Of a stretch of 64,000 nucleotides of DNA, positions 11,616 through 22,579 are shown piece after piece. This stretch comes from Physcia stellaris (lineage: Eukaryota; Ascomycota; Lecanoromycetes; Caliciales; Physciaceae), in the NCBI GenBank assembly GCA_018902385.1, contig JABSSW010000031.1, positions 248,001 to 312,000 on the forward strand, written 5' to 3'. The notes beneath the pieces were generated by a model. That model made no database searches. It was not told the origin of the DNA and saw nothing but the letters and a program-made list of their open reading frames with translations. Positions within the stretch are counted from its first letter, which is position 1, and each line of letters starts with the position of its first letter. Made by a program: the position numbers and the translations under genes.

Positions 11616-13410
11616 TTATAATCTGGCACTCATCTCCTTCTTTGCACTCTCCCTCAATATCCTCTTCAGGATCTTGCCACTCGCATTCCTCGGTATGGAG
11701 GGCACGAACATCACGCCTCCGTCCAAATGCTTGAATCTGGTCAGCTTACCCGCCAGATGCTGCTTGACTTCTGCCTGAGTCAAAGCGTCTCCTTGCTCGC
11801 CTTCCCTCCGGACCACATACGCTCTAGGTGATTGACCATTATCTTGTGACGATGGGATTCCAATGACAGCCGCATCCACAATTTGAGGGTGGCTCAGGAG
11901 GACAGCTTCTAGTTCAGGTGGTGCAACCTGGAACCCACGAACCTTTATCAGCTCTTTCCTACGGTCAACGATGTACCATTTCTTGCTCTTGGCGTCGCAA
12001 TAGACGATGTCTCCAGTATGGTAGAAATCATCAGCATCGAAAGCTTCGTTGGCGGCGGGGTTATTAAGATAACCAGATACCACGGTAGGACCTCGTACAC
12101 AGAGTTCGCCAGTCACATCGTATGCGGTAATGTCAGCACCGGCTTCGTCGACGATCCTAGAGCCATTAGTCAAATCATTGAGATGGGGTTCCTGAGTTGT
12201 GATTTGTTACATACTTAGCATCAATGTTTGGTAAGAGTCGACCAATACTACCGGTTTCATCACGCTCGGGCCACGGGAATTGCATAGCGATGCAAGTTGT
12301 CTCGGTCATACCTGTCCTTCGCTGAGAAAAAATGGATTAGACAAAGGTCATAAACCTACCCCAGACTTGGTTGAAAGGAACATTTCTCTCCAGCAGATCC
12401 ATGAATCGCTTTTGGGGCTCTTTTCCTAAGGGCGCAGCCCCGCACTGTGCACCTCTAATGCTCTTCAGACTATACTTTTGGGATAGGGGAGACATGATGA
12501 TTTGTAGGGCGACTGGCGGGACCATCCCCAGGTCGGTAATCTGGTAGTATTCTATGTGTCTGAGATAGGTCTCCAGATCAAAGCGTCGCATAATATAGGA
12601 GACATGTCCGCCCTTCAACATCGTGACGTGCGCAGGGAAAGCTGCTGCATGGAACAAGGGTAGGGGTATTAGGCGTCTGATTCTATAGTCCCGTTTATCC
12701 GGGCCATAAATCAGTTCATATTCCGCGACCAGATTGTAGTGACTCGTGAGTACAGCTTTCGGAAGTCCAGTGGTACCACTACTAAAGAGCCTGGCCGCCT
12801 CAGTCCTCTTCGCACTTTCCAAGTCATCGAAGCTTATCCAATCCTCTTCACCGTGTTGGAATAGCGTCTCCCAAGACCTGAAACCTTCCGGGACAGGCTG
12901 TCCAAAGACGTTGAAGATAAGGATATTGGATCTGGGTATCTCGCATTGATCGGCAGCTTCGACAATTGCGCCCAGCATCTCTGGCTCGGTTATCAGGTAC
13001 TTGACCTGGGCGCTGCGGATGTGGTGCACAAGCTCATACGTCGTGTATGCTGGGTTGGTTCCTGCGAATACTGCCCCGGCACCAATGGTACCCAGGAACA
13101 GGATTGTGTACATTATGTCATTGAGAGCGTGTAGGCATACAACATCGTTTCGTCCTTGCCTAACACCCCATCTTTTCAGCCCAGCTATCAACTGTCGTAC
13201 GAGTATCTTGGCCTGACGGTTTGAGATGGAACGGCTGGGGTCGGAAGCATCGTGGATGATCTAATAGGTGTGAGCTTAGGAGTAGATGAGACAAAAATAT
13301 GGTGCCGCGAACAATACCGGCTCGTCGATATCGTAAGGGACTTGATCAAAGGTCCAGGAGAGGATATCCTTGGTGGGGATTGGTACAGTCTTCTCAGCTA
13401 AGAATACCAT
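11616..13410 (-). CDS. AMP-dependent acyl-CoA synthetase, 4-coumarate-CoA-ligase-like, peroxisomal
   Basis: Four exons (13410-13318, 13260-12360, 12311-12215, 12156-11616) join to 543 aa, the normal length for this family. Adenylate-forming motifs are all present: SSGTTGLPKAVLTSHYN (ATP binding, near residue 185), GMTETT created by splicing across the second intron, YHTGD, VDRRKELIKVRGFQVAPPEL, and the C-terminal PRNASGKILKR with the catalytic lysine. The protein ends in Ala-Arg-Leu, a good peroxisomal PTS1 tripeptide. The enzyme should activate a carboxylic acid (aromatic or fatty acyl) with ATP to an acyl-AMP and then the CoA thioester. Fungal members of this class act on phenylpropanoid-like or medium-chain acids in peroxisomes; the actual substrate cannot be told. 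The next gene upstream is an ABC exporter on the same strand. Confidence 0.93.
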
Positions 13411-13967
13411 GGTGATGGTGAATCCTCATAAACTCTCGGTGCGCAAAGGCATCTCGAAGGCGCCATGCCCATATAGCTGATCATTGAGGGACGAGGTGCG
13501 ACACAAGGTGAGATGACGTGGAGTGCAGCGCGCCTTTCGCTATGCTCCTTCCTGCCATGGTTAGACTGCAGCGCGAGAAGTCATCCGAGGCGAGCTGCCC
13601 CGAGCCAAGAATCTCCGATGGCTGGAGGGTGGGTAACAAACTATTCTACTTGATAGTCCTGTAGATATCTCGTGAGCGATGATAGAGAACAGTCCCATGT
13701 TGTGAAATCCCAACAATGGTGCGACCCGGAAAACGACCTTGGAACAAACCCTAAGTTTTGGCACGATAGAAAGCTTTTAGGGTTAAGGACAGAAGTACGT
13801 TGATACCAATACTATCGAATATCCCCCCGGTTTGCAGTTTCGGAAATCGTTTTGAAAAAGGGTGTTTTACTAGCGGATGAAGTCACTACCTCTAGTCTGA
13901 CAAAGTAACAAGTCGAAGCCAAGCTCTCATCCTGACTCGCTAGAATGCGGCCCTCCTTCATTGCTAT
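13411..13967. other. Intergenic, promoter region of the acyl-CoA synthetase gene
   Basis: Holds the upstream region of the synthetase and the 3' end of the ABC transporter gene, both on the minus strand. No gene supported. Confidence 0.4.
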
Positions 13968-16900
13968 CTATCGTCTATTGAAATTCAGATATCTACTCCC
14001 CAAGAACAGCAATAGGAGGTTGCTCCCAACAAATGCCGCGAAAATACCCAGATCTCTCCATCGGTTGTCGAAAGTAAATCCCAAAGGTTCGTAGAACTGA
14101 TCTCCGACTTTATATGCACAATATTGGCACACGTCAGTCGCATTCTCTACCAGATAGCCCGGCCCGCCGTTGGCGAAGAACGGCTCCATATACTGTCCGC
14201 AGGTCTGTCCTGCCGGAGGCGAGAAGCTATTGAGTTCCGTGGGTAAACATGTTATTGGCCGACTATGTAACTCGGTGACTGTCATGCCACCGATCAGCCG
14301 CGTAAAGGGATCGAGTTCGTACAGCCAAACGCGCCAGAACTTGGGTATCTGAGGTTTCGGGATCGTGACGCCGCAGAAGAGAGCGAAGGTGATGATAATG
14401 AAGGGATTGAGAAGCATGGCGATGAAGCTGCTGGGGGTGCATGCGGAGATCATCTGGCCAAGGGTTACGGAGAAGAGCTCCGTGATGAGGATCATGAGGA
14501 ATTGGTAGCCGGCTCTGCTGGACGCCATCTGGAACCCTGGCATGTAGTAGATCGGCAGGAAGAACCCGACGGCGCATAGGACACTGTATGGCATTTCCGC
14601 GAGTACCATCGAGAGCGCAAAGGGCAACTGCTTGTACGCCTTGGCCGCATTTTCACGGTAGTAGATGAGACGTGATAAGTCGTACTTCGGCTCCACTTGG
14701 GCAAGTATGATGGCTGGCAAGACAGTGACTTGGAAGATGACGAAGACACGCTCTTGCAGGGAAGCACGAGAATCATTAAGCTGCAGGTACGCCAACCCTG
14801 CCAAGATCGCAATAGCGACATGATTGAACAGTCGGGTGAAGCCATAGTTCGGGGAGCGCCAAAAGGACAGGTGGGTGCGCTTGTTGACTACTTTGATCTG
14901 ATGCCAAAGCGGCGTGGCGTATTCTTTTTGTTCCACCTTTTGATTAGATCCTACCTCTTGGATCCTCTCAGTCTTGATCCGACTGATCTCTTCTTTCGTC
15001 TCGGCCAGCTCCGTAGAAGAGCGCCAGATTTCGCCCCAGTCCCGAGATCCAATCCTAGCCGCTTGTCCAGCGCCAATGGCATCAAGCATCCACTCGGCAG
15101 GATTTGCGTCAGGAGGGCAGACTGCGCCGTTCTTACGAAAGTATTCAAGGAGCACGACGGCATCCTTGCCGATCTCACCGAAATATACGCATTCGCCCCC
15201 GCGCTGCAGGAGCAGCAAGCGGTCGAAGTTCTCAAATAAGGCCGAATTTGGTTGATGAATCGTACAAAGGATACATTGTCCGGCGGCCGCAAGCTTTTTG
15301 AGGAAGCGCACAATGTTGAAGGCAGATTGCGAATCAAGACCGGAGGTGGGCTCGTCTAAGAACAGCAACAACTCCGGCTTAGCTGCTAGTTCTACGCCAA
15401 TCGTCACGCGCTTCCGCTGCTCAACTGCAAGACCCTCTGAAGGTTCACCAATAATCGCGTCTGCGATATCTTCCATCTCAAGCAATGAAATAACTTCCTC
15501 GACGTAGGCATATTTCTCCTCGCGGGGAGTCTCATATGGCTGACGAAGTTCCGCGCTGAACCTCAATGCTTCTCTAACCGTCTGGGTAGCCTCATGGACG
15601 TCCAATTGCTCCGCATACGATGTGCCCCGTTGGAACGCTGTTCCGGGCTTAAGGCCGTCAACTAGTACATCGCCGCTGATTGTGCCAATATTCTTTCGAG
15701 CCGCCAAGACGTCCAGAAGCGTTGTCTTGCCGGCCCCAGATGCACCCATCAATGCCGTAAGCTGTCCAGGGCGGACGAATCCGAAGACCTCCTTTAGAAG
15801 TCGTAGCTGCCCTGACGATACAGGCACGTCATAGCACAGATTCTCCCATGTCAGGACCGCCTTGGAGGTGATGTTCAGATCTGATCCTTTGCTATCCTCA
15901 TGACGCTGCCTTTGCTCGCGCTTGCTCATCAATTCGTCATTAAGTTTCTTCCTGTCCTCGTTTTCTTTAGCAAAGAACGTGACAGTTTTACCTCCAGCGC
16001 CATAATTGAACATTTCTCCAAAAGTTGTGTTCATGAAAAGGAACGCTGCAATAAGTACAATGATTATGCCGAAATTCCTCCACAGATCCTTCTTATCGTA
16101 GTCGAACGATAGGCGGATATAATCGCTTCCTGAGATCTCTCGAGATCCGGCACCAACACTTCCAGGCAGCGTACAGACCTGATTCGCGAGATTGGCGTAG
16201 CCAGGTCCAGATGGGATCAAGGATTCCGAGGTGCAGTCTAGGGTCAGTCTGCCAAATTCGTTCATCATGAGATCCGAGAAGCCGAGTCCAAGAGAGTTGA
16301 ACCAGAAGATCCATCGATACCATTTCTTCCCATTCTGATACGGTATGAGATAGCCAGAGGTCAATACAAATAAGGTGATCACGACAGCAGCAAATTTCAT
16401 GGCATAATCAAAGTCGGGGCACAAAGTGCCCACAGTCCGGAAGAACAGCGTCATAGCCAGATACCCACAAACAATGACCAGGTAGAAAGTAAAGAATGCG
16501 CCAGCGTCGCGGACAAGGTGACACATGAAGTAGACAATTACGCTGAATACAAAGATCTGTACAGCAGCAAATCCTAGATCCACGATAATCTGTGCAATCC
16601 ATAATGCTGAGGGCCGATGGAAGGTATATGCGCGATGCTTGTTGATACACGGACGTCCCACCATTGTAGAGGCTAGCTCACCAAACGCTTGAAATGCATT
16701 GAAAAGTAAAGCTATGAAGAGTACACCGCCTCGAGTAAACGCGCCTGCAGAAGTAGTGGGAAGGTCGAGCCATACTGTTCCCAGGATGATAGCTATGACT
16801 ATCGCGGTAATCCAGGAAACGACCAGGGAGAACTTGTCTTGCCACTTTATAAGGAATTGACGTTGCATGAGAGCCCAGATCTGGAGGTAAAATGGCGCAG

Positions 16901-18646
16901 CATAGACACTCGACTTCGTGGCATGCTTCTGCTTGCCTTGTTGATGCGCTGTTTCAAAGTCTTCAAAAGCCTGCTTCTCCGACTCGATACCTTGACGGAA
17001 GGCATTCATCTCTTCTGTCAACTGCGGCCCGAACTTGGAGCTCTCGAATGCTCTGGCTAACATTTCGGGAGTATGCGGAGCGTTGTCTTCAGAAAAGCCT
17101 TCGGCGTATTCTCTTTCGAATGGATCGGTACCTGGATCATTTATGTTAATGATTACGTTTCATGATAGGCTGACATTGAAATTCACTCAGTCCAGGTGCG
17201 GAATCAAACCTGCTCGCTTGATGCACATGGCTGGTGAATGAGTGACAGAAGTGCAATGAATGACTTACATCCAGTCAGATAGTCGGGCGTAGTCTGACGA
17301 GGTTTCTCCTTGAAGCCCAGGCCTTCGAAATACGCACGAGCTTCCCTCGCCGGGCCGAAGAAAACCTGATGGCCCTCATCGAGCACCATAACCTTGTCAA
17401 ATTGGCTGTAGATATTTTCGCTAGCCTGGTATAGGGAGACGAGCGTCGTTGTCTTGTAGATGTTAGTCATGATCCTCAACGATTTCGCGTAATCCAACGC
17501 TGTTGAGGCGTCTAGTCCTCTTGTCGTATTGTCCCAAGCACAGATACAGGCAGAGGTGCACATCATCTCAGCGATGGACACTCGCTTACGTTCACCACCA
17601 GACACGCCCTGCATGAAAGGGTTCCCAACGATGGTATTGATAGTGTGCTCTATATTGAACATCTTCAGGAGTAGATCGATGACTTTGTTTTTAAACTCTT
17701 TCTTTGACATCCCGCTGGGTCTCTTACCGGGAGTCTTAACGTCTAAGGCGAAGCCAAGTGTCTGGCCAACAGTGAGAGTCGGGTTATGAATATCATCTTC
17801 ACCATTATACACGGCCTCTCCACGATACCGAGCCCCGAAGGTTTTCGCATCGTAGCGGCCGTAAAGGACTTCTCCGTCGATACCAGTGTAGCCAAACCGT
17901 TGATTCGCAATCACCTTGAGGAAAGTTGTACAACCCGATCCAGGCCTGCCGAGGACCAGCACCATCTCACCGGGCTTGACCACGCCGCGGAAGTCCTTCA
18001 GTATCGCAAATTCTCTCCCTTTCTTTCCATAGCCCAACAGGTGTGTAACCGTTTCAAAGATATTGAAGAAGCTCACGAACGCTTGTGGGAAGGTCTTGAC
18101 GATGTTCCTGACTCCGCCAATACCTCGGACCGTCAAGCCATCCCATATCACGCCGATGCGCTTGCTCTTGATCCCTGAAGCGACATCCTCCTCCTTGGTA
18201 CCGCGCAGTGTCTGCTCCAAATCCCATGGCTCCTCCTCGGAATCTGTAGAGCTCGCAGGGGCTTTCTCAACATCCGTCTCTTTCTTCGCGGTTTGTCTAC
18301 TTGTGCCACTGGCCCTGCTTGCCTTGCGGGATAGCTTCTGGCTAGTCTGCGATTGATGGCTGAGTTGGCGACTCAATTGGGCGAAGTCATGCTCAGCGCG
18401 AACTACCGAGACGTGATTTTGCGTTTCGGACGGTTGAAGGACTGGACGATACGAAGGGCGATCAAAGGACGATCGGGGACCGTTTGACTGTTCGCTTTCA
18501 ATGCTCTCTACGTCGGCAATGGTATCAGGCGTGGAGGCGTCGGATGAATGGTTTGGTGGTTGTGTATCCGCCTCGGCAACAGCGTCAGGAGGTCTTGAGA
18601 CACCGTGTTGATGGGCGCCCTCCTTGAGTTCGTCGACAGCTTGCAT
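13968..18646 (-). CDS. PDR-type ABC-G multidrug transporter, full size
   Basis: Two exons (18646-17269 and 17131-13968) give 1513 aa, the usual size of a full (NBD-TMD)2 pleiotropic drug resistance transporter at the plasma membrane. The first 170 residues are a disordered Ser/Pro/Glu-rich region. NBD1 has the degenerate Walker A of the family (GRPGSGCTTFLK, Cys in place of Lys), the VSGGERKRVSIAE signature and the altered Walker B WDNTTRGLD. The first membrane domain has several hydrophobic segments (for example LVVSWITAIVIAIILGTVWL). NBD2 has canonical GASGAGKTTLLD, the diverged LAVEQRKRVTIG signature and LLLFLDEPTSGLD. The second membrane domain carries the Cys-rich external loop (CGQYM, CQYCAYKVGDQFYEPLGF) and ends LFLGSRYLNFNRR. 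The split of catalytic residues between the two NBDs is normal for fungal PDR pumps. Nothing suggests damage. Likely exports hydrophobic toxins, azoles or metabolites. Confidence 0.96.
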
Positions 18647-19269
18647 ACTAGCCGCGGGGTCAGTGCATTCAAGACAGGCGACTGAGGCTTGAAGGTGGTG
18701 TAGAATCCGACTGTCGGAGCTTCTTGAGGCGATTGTCAGCAGTCAGCCGTACGATGAAGGAAAGCAAAGATGGAAAGAATCAGTGAAGACCGTGGGAGGT
18801 GACCCGAACTGAATATGCAATGACTCATGCATAGTGGCGGTAGATAGTAAGCACGCTTTGTCTTATTTGGCTGCATTAATATTTCCATTTGCCCTTGAAG
18901 AGATCGGACAGCATGACTCGCTGCCAGGGACGGGAAGCCGCCAAATGACAGTTTCCTCCGGTGCTTATCTCCGAAGCCGTTGATATCTGACTCCTGGGAG
19001 CATCTCTAGCGCCTATTTCATGCAACGTCTTTGAAAGTAACAGTCCGAGCACTTTTGGTCGACACAAGCCTTGATCAAGTCTTTCAGCCTCATGTGGAGA
19101 AGTGTGAGCTGATAGTACAGGCATAGAGAGCATGGTCTCGCCTTCAAATCAGCGAACTCACCCATCTAATGAAAGCGGTCATCGAGACCTAACTTATCCC
19201 TTTCTACTGTAGTATAGCTACCTCTGTAGGTGTGGTTTCGAATGTAGAGTCACAGCAACAGTTTTCCAG
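18647..19269. other. Upstream region of the ABC transporter gene
   Basis: Should hold the transporter promoter and 5' UTR. No pleiotropic-drug-response element or other motif could be assigned with confidence. Confidence 0.35.
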
Positions 19270-19953
19270 TCATTGAGTCCCAACAGCCCTTGCAGGCGGC
19301 CACTCCATGATATAGATTTTACAAACCCCCTTGAAATTGCCAAATTGCCAGATCTCAAAACCGCCATTCAATGCTCCATAGAGCCTCACCAAGGCTTTGA
19401 ATGCATACATAACATCCAACGCCAGCCGTATGGAAAGACGAGGGCCCCGATCGCTGACAACAGGACCTAAGAAAAGGGAGATACTGTGCGACAATCCTCC
19501 CCCATCGACTACACCGTCATGTTCTTCGTGCGACTCCTTCACGTCAGATCCTGGCTCTTGCGAGTGGAGCCAGTCGATCATCTCGCTGCAGAGGTGGATC
19601 AAGAGTGACGTGGCTCTGGGGCCATGGTGCCTGGGCGTCGGGCCTGTGAATTGGATCCATTGAGTTTCCTGTGTGTGAGGAATATCATAGCGATATGGGA
19701 ATTCAGGCCATCCGTCGTATCTGTTAAATCTATCAATGTGGAGAATCTTCATCTGGAGATAGACTGACAGGGAAAGTGAGGAGTTCCCTCCTAGTCTTGG
19801 AATTGACGATTGATTTTGTAGAACCGGAGGCTTTGTCAGAAGTATAGGTGTGACTCTCGATGTGGCTGGTTGATGAGAGTGTGGAAACGCTGCGACCTTG
19901 AGGAGCAATACTAGTATAGGATACCAGGGAAAAGGAGACACTAAGAAGATCAT
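19270..19953 (-). CDS. Secreted unknown protein, 227 aa
   Basis: A single open frame from ATG at 19953. It starts with a hydrophobic leader (MIFLVSPFPWYPILVLLLKV followed by AAFPH) that fits a secretory signal peptide. The rest is soluble. The last 60 residues have a pattern seen in many small secreted proteins of filamentous ascomycetes: a helix (LSIRLALDVMYAFKALVRLY) followed by a strand with an aromatic-Glu-Ile core (FEIWQFG), a Gly, and a final hydrophobic strand. The protein at 37273-37860 shows the same C-terminal layout, so the two may be distant relatives. Only two or three Cys, so it is not a Cys-rich effector. Function unknown. Confidence 0.55.
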   Translation of the reverse strand: MIFLVSPFPWYPILVLLLKVAAFPHSHQPATSRVTPILLTKPPVLQNQSSIPRLGGNSSLSLSVYLQMKILHIDRFNRYDGWPEFPYRYDIPHTQETQWIQFTGPTPRHHGPRATSLLIHLCSEMIDWLHSQEPGSDVKESHEEHDGVVDGGGLSHSISLFLGPVVSDRGPRLSIRLALDVMYAFKALVRLYGALNGGFEIWQFGNFKGVCKIYIMEWPPARAVGTQ

Positions 19954-21444
19954 ATCCTATGTTTCTGTGGTCGCAGTCTGGCAAGACATGGAGGAAATAC
20001 CAAAAGGAGAGAAGGCTCTTTTAATATCAACGCCATCGCTATGATCAAATCTTTCACTCTTTACGGCCTTGATTTCAACTCCAGAAGGGTCCCAGAAGGG
20101 TCCATCCATGAGATCATAGATGGTATACTATCGCCAATCGAACGGCTGATCCGTGCCCTGTCAGATCCCCAAGTGCGACAAGCGCAGGGTGTTGATTTGG
20201 TTCTTACAGAATGCTGCTCGTGCTTGCGAGCCGTCCCATCCCATCGTGGATACCTCCGGAAACGCTCGGGGACGCCTCCACTAGAGGATTTGGAATTTCA
20301 AGATGTGAAGGGTTTTGTGGCTGTGGCTTCTTAAGTGTTCATGCGGATAGTGTCAAGCCTCCAGACCGCATGCGCATATGAGCCAGCGCGTAAGAGCTTC
20401 CCAGTGAAACTTCGCTCGATGAAGATCTTACATACCAAGCATGGATCTTTGACGCATATCGAGTAAGACCTTGTTTTCCTCGGAAACCAATTACTAGTAC
20501 ATTGTATCATAGCGCAATTCGCCACATGCCCATGATAGCGGCCGAGCAACCTTCAACATGACTGCTCCAACAAAGTGTACAGGCCAAGCCAGGTCTTCGA
20601 GACTCAACATACCAGATGGAAGCTTTCGGGTCTTCGTACTGAAAGTAAGACCTGGAGAGGCCTGCCCTATGACAAGTGTGTGGCTGGAAGTAGATATCGC
20701 AGAGCTGTCCCTGGCGCTGGGCGATCTCCATCCCTAGTCGTCAAATGCCGTCAAATACTCCCTAATTGCGCAAGTTCAACCTCGCTCCATCAGTAGTGAT
20801 ATAACTAGGAGATACTAGTGGATGCCCGCCATGCATCCAGGCAACTAAACGCTGAGCAATGAACATACGCCTTCGGGGGCCAAAAACTTAGGTATTTCGG
20901 ATCTTGAATTCCAAGATCATGCACAGATGGCGCAATTTTAGCCTTCGATATCTTCGACGTGAGTTCTTCGATCCTTGAGGTTGTTGAAGCTTGGAGTTCT
21001 TCGTTGCCATTGATACTATGGGTCGCCTGCAAATGAGAAATGAAGAAACTGTCCATTATCTGGAGACAGATTGTTTGCCAGTGAGATAGCACAGACGAAG
21101 CGAAGTCGGTAGTAGTCTATGAATTTTTACAGCGGTTCAGGGTGGTGACCGATGCCTCTGGCGTGGATTCACCTTGCTGAGCTACCTGCGGCATCCGCCT
21201 ATTACCCAGCAACACGGACGATATAAGCAATTTTGAAGGCCAGCAGCGTTGCTTTGGCATCAGCTCGTGATGTCATTCGGTCACTCCCTCGCGAGGAATC
21301 GTAGACGACCTCATTGTTGACGGGTGAAGAGCTTGTGAATTTCATCCACCAGAATGGCGACAAGGATTCACAGGACGCATTGAACTGCCTGTGAATCGTC
21401 CCTTCAATCGTTCAGTCAATTCTAGCTTCATCGAGTCCTGGGTA
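19954..21444. other. Intergenic, no gene supported
   Basis: A 1.5-kb gap between divergent genes. An ATG-started frame at 20041-20334 (97 aa) has no signal peptide or family resemblance and is probably chance. Direct upstream of 21608 is a pyrimidine-rich stretch, as in strongly expressed fungal promoters. Confidence 0.35.
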
Positions 21445-21452
21445 CTATAAGA
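21445..21452 (+). promoter_or_regulatory. Possible TATA box of the repeat-protein gene
   Basis: CTATAAGAG about 160 bp before the start codon at 21608, followed by a C/T-rich tract. Plausible core promoter with a long 5' UTR; not proven. Confidence 0.3.
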
Positions 21453-21607
21453 GTCGAGCTTCCAGTTCCCGTTGTCTTCTTCCCTTTCTCACTCACACCT
21501 CGATGTAGTAGCTTTCCCCAAGACTCACAGGAAGCAATTTTCTCCTACACTTCTCTACTCAACTGCATCACCCCTCAGCCTACTAGGTTACCAAATAAAA
21601 ACTTACG

Positions 21608-22579
21608 ATGTTTGTCTTCAATAACCTTCTGGCTACCGCCTTGGTAGTTTCTGTCGCTACCTTGAGCGTCGCAGCTCCAACACCCAGCGAAAAATCAAGT
21701 CCCTCCTCCATCAAGGATACTCTAGCTCTGAGCTCCTGTAAGTCACTGACTCCTAGCACATGGCAAAAAGCACATCCATCTGGCCCGGAAGCTAATGGCA
21801 TTGCAGCTTATTCTGTAGTCGATCAATGTGATTGTCCTGCTGCTGCAGTGAGCTGGGTTATCATCGACGGACAATGTACCTGCGAGTATCCTTCAGCCAA
21901 GGCTCCACAGGTCAAGGAAAAGCGTTTTCAGTTCCCACCAGCATGTGCGGCCACAACCCACTGCACCAATGGAGATCGACTCATCTATACGTCCATCCCG
22001 AACTCTTGTTTCTGCTGGCAACCCTCCAGGAACCGCCCACCTTCCAAGCGCGCCGTCGCTTCTCTGGAAGCGCCAGATGAGAAGAAGCTGGCTCCCCAGG
22101 TCAAAGAAGAGCGTGACGTGTTCCAACCAGCATGTGTGGCCACAACCCACTGCACCAATGGAGACCGACTCATCTACACAGACGTGCCGAACTCTTGCTT
22201 CTGCTGGCAACCCTCTAAGAACCGCCCGCCTTCCAAGCGTGCTGTGATTTCTCTGGAAGCGCAGAATAACAACGAGAAGGCTCAGCAGATCAAAGAAAAG
22301 CGCAAGGTGCCAGATTGTGCGGCTACGACCCACTGCACAAATGGAGACCGACTCATCTACACAGACGTTCCGAACTCCTGTTTCTGCTGGCAGCCCTCTA
22401 GGAATCGCCCACCATCCGAGCGCGCCGTCACTCCTCTAGAAGAGGAAGATCACAAGGAGGCTAGGCATGTCACGAGGTAAGAGACTCTCCTCAGTCAAGG
22501 ACATTTAGAATGAGACTGACCTTGAGATCCCAGCAACGACTTCGACGACGATGACGAGTTGAGCGAGGTTGGGGAGTAA
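21608..22579 (+). CDS. Secreted Kex2-processed repeat protein with three Cys modules
   Basis: Three exons (21608-21737, 21807-22476, 22534-22579) give 281 aa. Residues 1-23 form a signal peptide (MFVFNNLLATALVVSVATLS). Three tandem modules of 61-63 aa follow, each with the spacing C-x5-C-x14-C-x-C-W and nearly the same core (CTNGDRLIYT, then PNSCFCWQPS). Dibasic Kex2-type sites flank them: KEKR before module 1, SKR after modules 1 and 2, KEKR before module 3; KEER before module 2 and SER after module 3 are weakened. Residues 51-69 (QCDCP ... QCTCEYP) look like a worn fourth copy. The tail is acidic (NDFDDDDELSEVGE). Expected to pass through the Golgi and release peptides of about 40 aa, each with four cysteines that can form two disulfides. 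Fungal proteins of this layout give pheromones, cyclic peptides or secreted effectors; this module matches none I know. The first intron is a multiple of three without a stop, but its GTAAGT, GCTAAT and GCAG support splicing. Confidence 0.85.
21902..22465 (+). repeat. Three tandem 183-189-bp coding repeats
   Basis: Units about 21902-22090, 22091-22279 and 22280-22465. The central part of each, around the two Cys pairs, is nearly identical at DNA level, while the linkers with the Kex2 sites have diverged. This suggests recent duplication or ongoing gene conversion among units. Confidence 0.85.

Noticed and set aside
20041-20334. 97-aa plus-strand frame
   Set aside because: ATG-started but with no signal peptide, domain or splice partner; too little support.
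21738-21806. Keeping the first intron of the repeat-protein gene as coding
   Set aside because: It is in frame without a stop, but GTAAGT, GCTAAT and GCAG at the right spacing make splicing more likely.
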